This document shows positions 44,069 through 52,332 of a stretch of DNA of 64,000 nt, piece by piece. Position 1 is the first letter of the stretch. Each line of letters opens with the position of its first letter. The position numbers were made by a program, and so were the translations under genes. The notes below the pieces were generated by a model that saw only the letters and a list, made by a program, of their open reading frames with translations, was not told the origin of the DNA and made no database searches. The stretch is taken from positions 1,674,001 to 1,738,000 of the forward strand of contig CAWIES010000002.1 of NCBI GenBank assembly GCA_963835215.1. Reading direction: 5' to 3'. The DNA comes from Roseiarcus sp963835215 (lineage in GTDB: Bacteria > Pseudomonadota > Alphaproteobacteria > Rhizobiales > Beijerinckiaceae).

Positions 44069-45664
44069 ATGGGCAAGATGACAACACTCAACTTCGAGGG
44101 TGCCGCGCACGCACACTTCAGCACGCTTGATCAGGCGCGACAGGCGGCCCGTCGCGGCGTTATTGTCCTGCTGGCTTGGCTTATGGCGCGCACCTTGATC
44201 CGCCTGGGCTTTTTGGCGTCGACGGCCGCGCTCGTCGGCTCCTTGATCATGAATCAGCCGGTCGAACCCTGGTTGCCGGCTACTGTCTTCATCTTGTTGG
44301 GCCTTACCGCGGCGGCGGGACTCGCTGGGGAAAGCGTTCAGGCTTCGGTAGAGACCCGCGTTGCGATTGGAGTTCGCACGGCGGTCGCTAAACGGCTTTG
44401 CGCCATGCCTGCCCGCCGACTCCAGTCTCTTAGCGTCGGCGCCGCGATCGTCGGCATCCAGCGTCATCCCGAGTCGGTGGCGACGCTGGCAATCGGTCAT
44501 CGGGCCGCCAGCCTCATGATGGCTTTGGGACCGCTTATGGCCGCAGGCGCGCTTGCATGGGTTTCGTGGCAGGCGGCTGCGCTGGTCCTCGCGCTGACGC
44601 CGGTGATGATTGTTTTCTTTGTGCTGATCGGAAACACGATCCGAGACTTGGCGGCCGCCCAGGAAAAGTCGTTCGGGCGGCTCGCCGGACAATTTGCCGA
44701 CCGCATCCGCACGCTGCCGACCATTCTGGCCAACCATGCCGCGGGGGCCGAGCAGGCGAAATTGACGGAGCGAATGCAATGCTATGCGGCGCGGACGATG
44801 AGCGTGTTGCGCATCGCGTTCGCCAACGCCGGAATCATCGATTTCTTCGCCTCGCTGTCGATTGCGATGCTCGCGGTGTTCCTTGGCCTCGGCCATCTCA
44901 AGCTCGCGATGATTCCTGGCTTTTCGAATCTGACACTGTGGCAGAGCCTGTTCATCCTGATGATCGCGCCGGATTATTTCGCGCCGTTCCGTCGCTTCTC
45001 GGAACAGTACCACGCCAAAGCCAACGGCATGGCGGGCGCTGCAGCGCTCGATCGCCTGTTTGGGGCTGAGCCGCCGCCGCAGATTTTCATGCCAGCCGCC
45101 GAATATGCGTGGGATCTTCCCGCTCGCGGTCTTGTCGCCATCGTCGGCGAGAGCGGCTCAGGAAAGACCACGTTGCTTCGTCGAATTGCGGCCGTCGATC
45201 CGGCGCCGAAAGGCGATTCGCGCGCCCGCATCGCTACAGCGGTCACCTGGGTGGCGGCCGACAGTTTCGTGCCGGAAGGAACGCTACAGCAGGCCATCAT
45301 GTGGAACGCCGATGCGGTTTGCCCGACGCGTCTGGAGCACGCGGCCCGCAGCGTCGGCCTGCTCGATGACGCCTTGCTGCCCGGAGGGCTCGCAGCGCCC
45401 GTGATGCGCGGCGGGACGAATCTTTCCGGCGGTCAGCGGCTACGCATCGCCGTTGTCCGCGCGGCCTTGACTCGCCGTCCGGTGATCGCCGACGAGCCGA
45501 CCGCCAAGCTCGACGCCCTCACGGCCTCTTTCGTCCGGCGTCTACTTTGCGACATCGCCCGCACGCGCCTGGTGTTGGTCGCCACCCACGATGAAAATCT
45601 GGTCGCGCTCGCCGATCGCATCATCGACCTCGGTGCCAGAGGCAGGGCGATTGCGGCGGCATGA
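44069..45664 (+). CDS. cydD: Heterodimeric ABC exporter CydD (cysteine/glutathione, cytochrome bd assembly)
   Basis: 531 residues from the ATG at 44069 (MGKMTTLNFEG); the frame opens earlier inside cydA, which is not real. An N-terminal six-helix transmembrane domain is followed by the nucleotide-binding domain: Walker A VAIVGESGSGKTTLL, signature NLSGGQRLRIAVVRAAL, Walker B RPVIADEPTAKLD and the H-loop VATHDEN. CydDC exports thiols to the periplasm, needed for cytochrome bd. cydC follows in an ATGA overlap. Confidence 0.92.
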   Translation: MGKMTTLNFEGAAHAHFSTLDQARQAARRGVIVLLAWLMARTLIRLGFLASTAALVGSLIMNQPVEPWLPATVFILLGLTAAAGLAGESVQASVETRVAIGVRTAVAKRLCAMPARRLQSLSVGAAIVGIQRHPESVATLAIGHRAASLMMALGPLMAAGALAWVSWQAAALVLALTPVMIVFFVLIGNTIRDLAAAQEKSFGRLAGQFADRIRTLPTILANHAAGAEQAKLTERMQCYAARTMSVLRIAFANAGIIDFFASLSIAMLAVFLGLGHLKLAMIPGFSNLTLWQSLFILMIAPDYFAPFRRFSEQYHAKANGMAGAAALDRLFGAEPPPQIFMPAAEYAWDLPARGLVAIVGESGSGKTTLLRRIAAVDPAPKGDSRARIATAVTWVAADSFVPEGTLQQAIMWNADAVCPTRLEHAARSVGLLDDALLPGGLAAPVMRGGTNLSGGQRLRIAVVRAALTRRPVIADEPTAKLDALTASFVRRLLCDIARTRLVLVATHDENLVALADRIIDLGARGRAIAAA

Positions 45665-47262
45665 CGAAGAGCGCGGCATCGCGTAACCCCTCCGGCCGCG
45701 CCGCGTGGCGTATCCCGCTGGCCTTTTCGCTGGCCGCGCTGGCGTGCGGCATGCTGCTCGGCGGCGTTTCGGCGTGGCTGCTCGGCTCCGTCGCGATCGC
45801 GGGGCTGACCTCCGCGGCGCTGACGTTCAATTTCCACATTCCCGCAGCCTTGATCCGGCTGTTCGCTCTCGGGCGGACGGCCGCGCGCTACGGCGAACGT
45901 CTGACCGGCCACAAGGCCGCGCTTGACAAGCAAGTCGTCCATCGTGCGGCGCTGTTTGGGGCAATGGCCGGCGCCGCCAGCGTGCGACGGGCGAGTTGGC
46001 AATTTGGCGACCAAGCGCGGCTATCCGATTATCTCGACGACGTCGAGGATCTGGACTATGCGCGGCTGCGGGTCGATTTGCCGCTGCTGTCAGCCGTCTC
46101 GGCTTTCGCCGCCGGGCTCGTCGCGACGGCGATCGTCGCGCCTCTCGCGTGCCTACCGATCCTCGTCGCGGTCGCGATAATTTTGGCAGTCGGCGCCGGA
46201 ACCTCTAGGGAGGGCGCCCTGACATGGGGCACAAGCCGTCAGATGCGCCGCGTGGGTGCGGCTCAATTGGGGGCCGCCATGAGTTCGGCGATCCCGCTGC
46301 GCGCCGAGGGCGCGTGGCGCGAACAATGCACCGAGGCGCTCGACAGATTCTCAGCCGCTGATCTCGAAATGCTTACGTTGCGGCGCCGACAGGCTCGGTT
46401 CGATTTCTTCGCCGGCTTGTTCGCGCCGGTCGCGGCGCTGAGCGTCATCGGCTCCGCCTGGCTCGCCGGCGAACGCTCCGCGGTGCTGTTGCCGGCCGCC
46501 TTCGTCGCCTTTGCCTGGTTCGCCTTCGGCGAGGCCACGAACGGCGGCTCCCGCGTCTTGCTGGCGCGGCTGCGTCGCCGCCTGGCGCGCGCGGAGATCG
46601 GGGAGTCGACAGAGCGGCCAGATTCGCAAGGCGGAGCCGAGAGCATTCATGTGCGCACTCCGTCGGTTCTCTCGCATTCCGCGCTGCGAGTGTGCGCCCC
46701 GGACGGCAGATCGCTCGGCGTTCGCGCCGCCCTACGCCTCAAAGCTGGCCACCCAACAGTTATTGTTGGACAAAGCGGTTGCGGTAAGACGAGCCTGCTC
46801 AAACAGATTGCCGGCTGGATCGGCGAGGACGAAATGACCGCAGATGCACAAGCCATCTCGGCTGACGAGCGTCGCGCCATGGCGATGATTTGCCTGCATG
46901 ACGCGGCGATCTTCGCAGACACGGTGCGCGCCAATCTCTTTGCGTCCAGTCGTTCCGACGCCGAGTTATGGGCTGCGCTTACGGGCGTCGAGATGGAAGA
47001 GCGGATCCGCAAAGTCGGCGGTCTCGACAGCTGGATCACTCAGGAAACATTCTCTATGGGTGAAGCGCAGCGCCTCAATCTCGCGCGGGCATGGTTGTCG
47101 GACAAGGCCATGGTGTTGCTCGATGAACCAACCGAGCATCTTGACGAGGCGCAGGGACAGCGCATCCTGGCTAAGCTGCTGCGTCAGCTTCAGAACCAAA
47201 TCGTCGCTCTTTCCACGCATCGAATGAACGTTTTGCAGAATGCGGCGGTTGTGGCGCTTTAG
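45661..47262 (+). CDS. cydC: Heterodimeric ABC exporter CydC
   Basis: 533 residues. The transmembrane domain begins IPLAFSLAALACGMLLGGVSAWLLG. Walker A is VIVGQSGCGKTSLLKQIAG and Walker B AMVLLDEPTEHLDEAQG, but the signature is degenerate: FSMGEAQRLNLARA in place of LSGGQ. One asymmetric site is usual for CydDC-type heterodimers. The start overlaps the cydD stop by four bases, so the two subunits are coupled in translation. Confidence 0.92.
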   Translation: MTKSAASRNPSGRAAWRIPLAFSLAALACGMLLGGVSAWLLGSVAIAGLTSAALTFNFHIPAALIRLFALGRTAARYGERLTGHKAALDKQVVHRAALFGAMAGAASVRRASWQFGDQARLSDYLDDVEDLDYARLRVDLPLLSAVSAFAAGLVATAIVAPLACLPILVAVAIILAVGAGTSREGALTWGTSRQMRRVGAAQLGAAMSSAIPLRAEGAWREQCTEALDRFSAADLEMLTLRRRQARFDFFAGLFAPVAALSVIGSAWLAGERSAVLLPAAFVAFAWFAFGEATNGGSRVLLARLRRRLARAEIGESTERPDSQGGAESIHVRTPSVLSHSALRVCAPDGRSLGVRAALRLKAGHPTVIVGQSGCGKTSLLKQIAGWIGEDEMTADAQAISADERRAMAMICLHDAAIFADTVRANLFASSRSDAELWAALTGVEMEERIRKVGGLDSWITQETFSMGEAQRLNLARAWLSDKAMVLLDEPTEHLDEAQGQRILAKLLRQLQNQIVALSTHRMNVLQNAAVVAL

Positions 47263-47644
47263 ACTCTGAGACGGATGCGCGCTCATTGGGGCAACGGCGC
47301 ACGTCCCCGAGCGAAAAGCGCTGTCACCGCCAAAGAGCCGGCCGTTCGAGGCTACCAAACTCGGAGAGCAAGCGGCTGTTAATCGAACGTATGCTGTTGA
47401 TGGCGGGCGGAGCCAATCGCGACGTCCCGCTTTGGGCGCAAGGAAGCAGTACTAGCGCGCCGCTCCGTGTCCGCCGCGTGTGTTTCGCCTCCGTGTTTGA
47501 CCCACCAATCGGCGTCCAACACGGACCCGCCTCTTGATTTGTATCTCGCTATGTCTGTTCCTGAATTCGGCGCATGACTGGGTCAACGTTGGACGCCGAA
47601 ACGGGTCAATATTCGGAGCCGATTTACAATTAAGGAAGCTCACA
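47263..47644. other. Gene-free stretch with a long inverted repeat
   Basis: About 380 bases downstream of cydC. Bases 47496-47528 and 47580-47610 form an imperfect inverted repeat (arms share TTGACCC, then CGGCGTCCAAC, then G-ACCC), enclosing 51 bases. It may be a remnant of insertion-sequence ends. No gene found. Confidence 0.55.
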
Positions 47645-48094
47645 ATGGTCATTTATGAAATGACGATGCAGGCCAGTCTGGACCTACTGACCCGCAATCG
47701 TCTCGGGCGGCTGGCCTGCGCGAGGGCGAACCAGCCATATATCTTCCCCATATTCTTCGCCTATAATGAGAATAGTCTGTACTGCGCCTCCACGGTTGGT
47801 CAAAAAATCGAGTTGATGCGTGAAAATCCGCTGGTCGCCGTCGAAGTCGATCAGATTGACGATGTGCAGCACTGGGCGAGCGTAATCGTTTCTGGTCGGT
47901 ACGAAGAACTTACTGATGCGCCTGAGACGAGGGACAAACGCCAGCTAGCTTGGTCACTTCTCCAAAAGCATCCCACTTGGTGGGAGCCGGGCTACGTCAA
48001 GACCATTCTGGGCCATGGAGAACGCCCGATAGTGCCTCTTTACTTTCGCATTTGCGTCGGGGAGATTACCGGCCACCGCACAACCGGCGAATAG
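47645..48094 (+). CDS. Pyridoxamine 5'-phosphate oxidase-like flavin-nucleotide-binding protein
   Basis: 149 residues from the ATG at 47645, with a GGAAG ribosome binding site. Split-barrel flavin-binding fold: LLTRNRLGRLACARANQPYIFPIFFAYNENSLYCAS, then ELMRENPLVAVEVDQIDDVQHWASVIVSGRYEEL and the C-terminal KHPTWWEPGYV with YFRICVGEITGHR. This is the PNPOx-like/NimA-related group found in low-oxygen regulons. Binds FMN or heme; the reaction is unknown. It opens the stress island right of the cyd locus. Confidence 0.88.
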   Translation: MVIYEMTMQASLDLLTRNRLGRLACARANQPYIFPIFFAYNENSLYCASTVGQKIELMRENPLVAVEVDQIDDVQHWASVIVSGRYEELTDAPETRDKRQLAWSLLQKHPTWWEPGYVKTILGHGERPIVPLYFRICVGEITGHRTTGE

Positions 48095-48861
48095 GGCACA
48101 ACGGTCCAGCGCAACGGACATAGACCGATTTCAATTTGGATGCCCGCGTCGTTCGCTGCGATTGCTTGGCAGTGACAAGTGAGGCTATCGGACGAGCGTG
48201 ACGCCTTGGCGCAGGCGCAAGGCCACGCCTCAGTTCGGAGCTTGCGCCTTGGCCGCCGGTTGGGTCGCCTCGGCGGCCCTGCGCGCCGCCAACTCCTGGA
48301 ATGTTTCGCCGGTCCCCATGCCGCTAGTGCGCGCGTTCGTTCAAAAGCTAAAGGAAAAAGGCCAGTCGCACAGAGCTAGAGCCCGGCGACCGCCTTAGTC
48401 CTGAGCGCCAATCGTCGGGGTAAGGCGATCAGCGCCTCCTATCTGACAAAAGGAGGGCGCTCGTCGTCGACGTTCGGAATTTACGTACGTTGGCGCCCCG
48501 CCAGTCGGTGAAGTCCGTTCTGGTGGAAGCGACAACAAAAAAAGCGGCGGTCGCGCTGACTTGAAGGATCCTCAGCGCCCGCCAGTCGGCAAGCGCGGGC
48601 CATGTCGAGGGGACAAGAAGACCGGCGTTTGATACAGTCAGGGTTGAGGCAATCCGTGCTCGCACGAAAGGGACGGATTCTACCTATTTGCCCTCGCCTC
48701 AGGAAACTGACACGCGCCCTTGCTCGACGGCTGCAACGAGTTCCGGCGCAGGGGCGACAGGCCCTGCGCGGCAGTGTCTCAGTTTGAAATTTGACGGGCT
48801 TGACGCGCGCTCGCACCGCCCCGATCTGCTCGCTATGCTTGGCGCAGAGCGGGAGCGTGAC
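48095..48861. other. Long stretch with no recognised gene
   Basis: About 770 bases. Several short frames exist but none has a convincing start or domain. A direct repeat (GCGCCC(C)GCCAGTCGG, about 48492 and 48583) is the only structure noticed. A variant of the FixJ-like core (GGTAGAATCCGTCC) is on the minus strand near 48675. Confidence 0.45.
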
Positions 48862-49056
48862 ATGACAGGGATACCCGACGCGGACACTCTCAAACGCGCG
48901 AAGGAGGAGGCCGAAGAGAACGGCCTCGCATGGCATTCGAATGCGGCCCCTCGGACCGGACCATTCAAGCCGCTCAAAGGATTGCTCGACGAATCCGCGC
49001 GACAAAGGTATCTCAACGAAGCCAAAACAGAGCTTCTTAAAGAGCGGGGTGAGTAG
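48862..49056 (+). CDS. Small conserved hypothetical protein
   Basis: 64 residues, MTGIPDADTLKRAKEEAEENGLAWHSNAAPRTGPFKPLKGLLDESARQRYLNEAKTELL. Helical with a central PRTGPFKPLKGLL turn. I associate such short soluble proteins with Rhizobiales but know no function. A possible ribosome binding site (GGGAGC) precedes it. The next small gene starts five bases after its stop. Confidence 0.6.
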   Translation: MTGIPDADTLKRAKEEAEENGLAWHSNAAPRTGPFKPLKGLLDESARQRYLNEAKTELLKERGE

Positions 49057-49060
49057 GCCG

Positions 49061-49186
49061 ATGCTCAAAGGCTCCAAAGGCGAGCGCCGCCCCGCCGACC
49101 TCAGCGCCCGCGCCGTCATGACGGGCGAAGAAACTGAGACACTATCGGGGATCGGCGCGCTTCCTCCCGCCGGGCATCCCGCGTAG
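49061..49186 (+). CDS. Very small conserved protein (MLKGSKGERRPAD type)
   Basis: 41 residues starting MLKGSKGERRPADLSARAVMT and containing GEETETL. The first part follows the pattern M-L-K-x-x-K-G-x-x-R-P-A-D of a widespread uncharacterised Rhizobiales miniprotein in which an Ala/Val/Met helix and an acidic end follow. Probably co-transcribed with the preceding gene. Confidence 0.6.
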   Translation: MLKGSKGERRPADLSARAVMTGEETETLSGIGALPPAGHPA

Positions 49187-49195
49187 CTTTCTCCC

Positions 49196-49396
49196 ATGTG
49201 CAACCTCTACAGCCTGACGAAGGGGCCGCAGGCCATCCGCAACGCCGCGCGCGCTATGCACGACGGTTCCGGCAATTGGCCTCCGCTGCTAGGGGTCTTC
49301 CCGGACTACGCTGCGCCGATCGTTCGCAACGCCGCGGACGGCGCGCGCGCCTGGCTCTCCCCGACCTCGCTTTCGTCGAGACGTTGTTCGATCACG
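49196..49396 (+). pseudogene. SOS-response-associated peptidase (YedK/HMCES) fragment
   Basis: Reads MCNLYSLTKGPQAIRNAARAM and VFPDYAAPIVRNAADG, the N-terminus of the SRAP family; the catalytic Cys2 that crosslinks abasic DNA is present. After about 65 residues the similarity ends where copy B of the 554-bp repeat begins (49397). Arrival of the repeat, or a rearrangement, has removed the rest. Confidence 0.8.
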
Positions 49397-49443
49397 CGGC
49401 AATTGCCAGTCATGTCGCGCGCGAGACCCCCGTGTTTCAATGA

Positions 49444-49454
49444 GTGGATTCCGA
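49444..49454 (+). promoter_or_regulatory. FixJ-box-like motif, site 4 (in repeat copy B)
   Basis: GTGGATTCCGAGGCTACC, identical to site 3 because the block is duplicated. Precedes the second copy of the hypothetical gene. Confidence 0.35.
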
Positions 49455-49482
49455 GGCTACCCAGGAGGGAACTTTTGCAAAG

Positions 49483-49854
49483 ATGATATCGCGCTACCAA
49501 CCGGGAGCGCAGCAAATGCCCTCACATCTCACGCCGGGCGTATATGAACCGGAAACGCTCAAAATCATGGTCGACGCTCTCGATCGAGCCTGGAAGGAAT
49601 TGAAGAGCAGGCCGAGAGCTGCGGAATTGGTTCGCAATCTGATGGCCCGCGCCATCATTGAAGCCGTCGATGCAGGGGTAGTGGACTCAACCACCCTCGT
49701 TGACAGAACGCTTCACGCGGTTAGGGCGATGATCTTGGAGGACCGCCAGGCCGCGAGGTCGGCCGCAATGGCGCAGATCGCCGACCGCACGCCGGAGTTT
49801 CCGCGTCCGCGTCACAGCGACAAAGCTGCGCTCGACTTCGTGGAATGCGTCTGA
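49483..49854 (+). CDS. Hypothetical protein, duplicated (copy B)
   Basis: 123 residues, 119 identical to the protein at 32534. The substitutions (P, S, N and V here) lie in the N-terminal half. Third-position changes are few too, so the duplication is recent. The AGGAGG ribosome binding site upstream is shared. Function unknown. Confidence 0.65.
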   Translation: MISRYQPGAQQMPSHLTPGVYEPETLKIMVDALDRAWKELKSRPRAAELVRNLMARAIIEAVDAGVVDSTTLVDRTLHAVRAMILEDRQAARSAAMAQIADRTPEFPRPRHSDKAALDFVECV

Positions 49855-50079
49855 TTTTGATGATGGCGCCTTCGCTGCGGCAGCGCCTCAGGCAACGCCT
49901 GATTGACCCGCTGCCCCGCGATATGACGTCTTTTGCCGAGAGCGGAAGGGCCCCTTTGGGCGATCAGCGAAAATATCGCGCGCGTCGTTAGACACGGAAG
50001 AGGATGGCTCACCAACGTCCCGCTGCCGCGTTTCCGGAGTCGGCTATTGCGTCACGACCGCGCCGCGGATTGCCGGTAG

Positions 50080-50090
50080 GTAGATTCCGA
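50080..50090 (+). promoter_or_regulatory. FixJ-box-like motif, site 5 (slipin-ackA-xfp operon)
   Basis: GGTAGGTAGATTCCGAGGCT. This is the closest match, together with site 7, to the rhizobial FixJ box type. It lies 170 bases before the slipin start. Confidence 0.5.
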
Positions 50091-50249
50091 GGCTACCGCG
50101 GCGGCGCTTTCGGCGGCTCTTCTGCACGCCAAATCGATCCGCTCCGCACTCGGCGGACGTCAGCACGCGAGCAGAGTCAACGAGACCGCGCCTTCGACCC
50201 GACTTTCGGAATGAAGGCGCAATTCTCTCGCTCTGAAAGGCGCAACGCC

Positions 50250-51098
50250 ATGTTCTCTGCAACTCTGTATGTCGCTCTCTTCGTCTTGATTGTGGCCGGC
50301 TATCTGGTCGCGGCCAGCATCAAAATCCTGCGCGAATATGAACGCGCCGTGGTGTTTACGTTGGGCCGCTTTCAGCAGGTCAAAGGCCCAGGCCTCGTGC
50401 TCTTGATCCCACTCGTGCAGGAAATGGTGCGCGTGGATTTGCGCATTCAGGTCATCGAGATACCGAGCCAGGACGTAATCTCGCGGGACAACGTCTCCAT
50501 GAAGGTGGATGCGGTCCTATATTTCAACGTCGTCAACGCCGAGCGCGCCATAATCAAGGTTCAGGAATACCTTCCCGCCACGAACATGCTGGCGCAAACG
50601 ACTTTGCGCTCGGTGCTCGGCCAACACGATCTCGACGAGATGCTTTCCGAACGAAAAAAGCTCAGCACCGACGTTCAGAGCATCCTCGACGCCCAGACCG
50701 AAACATGGGGAATCAAGGTGAGCAACGTCGAAATCAGAACGGTCGAGCTGACCGAAAACATGGTGCGCGCCATCGCCAAACAGGCGGAGGCCGAACGCGA
50801 CCGGCGCGCCAAGATCATCCACGCGGAGGCCGAGTTCCAGGCCTCGCAAACTCTTGTCAACGCCGCTCAGATCCTGTCGACCATTCCGGCCGCGATGCAG
50901 CTGCGCTACTTGCAGACGCTAGCGGAGATCGGCGCCGAACAGAATTCGACCATCGTTTTCCCCATGCCGATCGACATCATCAAACCGTTCCTCGAGCTTC
51001 TTGAGAAACCCGGCAAAGCGGCAGGCGCCAATGGCGCCGCCAGTCGTGTTCCGCTCATCAAGGAGGCTCCCCGCGGCGTGACGGCAACGAACCTGTGA
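50250..51098 (+). CDS. Slipin family SPFH/Band 7 membrane protein
   Basis: 282 residues from the ATG at 50250; the frame is open from 50004, but the earlier part lacks family similarity. An N-terminal hydrophobic hairpin (LYVALFVLIVAGYLVAASI) precedes the SPFH domain (REYERAVVFTLGRFQQVKGPGLVLLIPLVQEMVRVDLRIQVIEIPSQDVISRDNVSMKVDAVLYFNV), ending in a coiled coil with EAERDRRAKIIHAEAEFQAS. It forms membrane microdomain scaffolds. First gene of a run with acetate kinase (21-base gap) and phosphoketolase. Confidence 0.92.
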   Translation: MFSATLYVALFVLIVAGYLVAASIKILREYERAVVFTLGRFQQVKGPGLVLLIPLVQEMVRVDLRIQVIEIPSQDVISRDNVSMKVDAVLYFNVVNAERAIIKVQEYLPATNMLAQTTLRSVLGQHDLDEMLSERKKLSTDVQSILDAQTETWGIKVSNVEIRTVELTENMVRAIAKQAEAERDRRAKIIHAEAEFQASQTLVNAAQILSTIPAAMQLRYLQTLAEIGAEQNSTIVFPMPIDIIKPFLELLEKPGKAAGANGAASRVPLIKEAPRGVTATNL

Positions 51099-51119
51099 CT
51101 GACAGCGGAGTGTTCGGCG

Positions 51120-52298
51120 ATGAGCGAGGCGATCGTCGTCTTCAACGCGGGTTCGACCAGCCTGAAATTCGCCGCCTACGCGGCGGGGACGGCTGAATCG
51201 CCGCCGTTGCTTTGCCGGGGCCAGATCGACAGCCTGCAGAGCGATCCACGCTTCGTCGTCAGTGACGCGGCCGGGAAGCCGATGAACGTCCGCGAATGGG
51301 GCGAAGGTCACTCGGTCGACCATAAGACAGCTCTGCAATTCGTCATCGCCTGGCTGGAGGCCAACCTTGCCGGGATGAAGTTGGTCGCGGCCGGCCACCG
51401 GGTGCTGCTTGGCGGCGCCCGCTTCGAGGAGCCCGTGCGGGTCGACGCGGATGCGCTTGCCTATCTCGATGGGCTTGTGGCGATGGAGCCATCGCACCAG
51501 CCCTTCAATGTGGGCGGGATCCGAGCGCTTAGCGAGGCATTTCCGGGCCTGCCGCAAGTCGCTTGTTTCGATAGCGCGTTCCATCGAACGATGCCCGAGG
51601 TGGCCCAGACCTACGCATTGCCCAAGGACGCGCGCGATACTGGCCTGCGCCATTGGGGCTACCACGGTATTTCCTACGATTACATCAGTCGGCAACTGCC
51701 GCAATTCGTTCCCGCGGCGCGGCGGGTGATCGCCGCGCATCTCGGCGGCGGCGCCAGTATGTGCGCCATGCTGGACGGCAAGAGCATCGAAACGTCGATG
51801 GGCCTCGCCGGCCTCTCCGGCCTGCCAATGGCGACGCGATCGGGCAATGTGCCGCCAGGGGCATTGTTCTACCTATTGCGCCGCAAACTCTTCGACGACG
51901 CATCGCTGGAGAAGATGCTGTACGAACGCGCCGGGCTGCTTGGCCTGTCGGGCATCAGCGGCGACATGCGGGTGCTGCAGGAAAGCAGCGATCCGCAGGC
52001 GGTCGCGGCGGTCGCGCATTTCGTCTACGAGATGACGAAATACGTCGGCGCCTATGCCGCCGTGCTTGGCGGCCTGGATGCTTTGGTGTTCACCGCCGGC
52101 ATCGGCGAGCGCTCCGCCCCGGTGCGTGCGGCGCTGTGCGCCAAGCTCGCGTGGCTTGGCGTGAAGCTGGATGAGCAGGCCAACGCATCCAACGGACCGC
52201 GCATTTCCGCCTCGGACAGCGCCGTGTCGGTCTGGGTCATTCCCACAAACGAAGAACTGATGATCGCGCAGCATACGCTGGCGCTGGCTCGACCATAG
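51120..52298 (+). CDS. ackA: Acetate kinase
   Basis: 392 residues. Signature 1 is IVVFNAGSTSLKFAAYAAG; a second family region is RHWGYHGISYDYISRQLP with the catalytic Arg/His environment, then VIAAHLGGGASMCAMLDGKSIETSMGL. Converts acetyl phosphate and ADP to acetate and ATP. The phosphoketolase gene follows 34 bases downstream, supplying acetyl phosphate, so the pair makes ATP from sugar phosphates without respiration. Confidence 0.95.
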   Translation: MSEAIVVFNAGSTSLKFAAYAAGTAESPPLLCRGQIDSLQSDPRFVVSDAAGKPMNVREWGEGHSVDHKTALQFVIAWLEANLAGMKLVAAGHRVLLGGARFEEPVRVDADALAYLDGLVAMEPSHQPFNVGGIRALSEAFPGLPQVACFDSAFHRTMPEVAQTYALPKDARDTGLRHWGYHGISYDYISRQLPQFVPAARRVIAAHLGGGASMCAMLDGKSIETSMGLAGLSGLPMATRSGNVPPGALFYLLRRKLFDDASLEKMLYERAGLLGLSGISGDMRVLQESSDPQAVAAVAHFVYEMTKYVGAYAAVLGGLDALVFTAGIGERSAPVRAALCAKLAWLGVKLDEQANASNGPRISASDSAVSVWVIPTNEELMIAQHTLALARP

Positions 52299-52332
52299 CC
52301 TTCGACCTGGATTGAAATCGGGAAGCCAAACC

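Larger units (their letters stand above)
49397..49950 (+). repeat. 554-bp direct repeat, copy B
   Basis: Counterpart of 32448-33001. Copy B joins directly to the truncated SRAP gene, so it is probably the inserted copy. The two differ mostly by single substitutions and by one missing base near the right end (TTTTGCC against TTTTGGCC). Confidence 0.9.
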
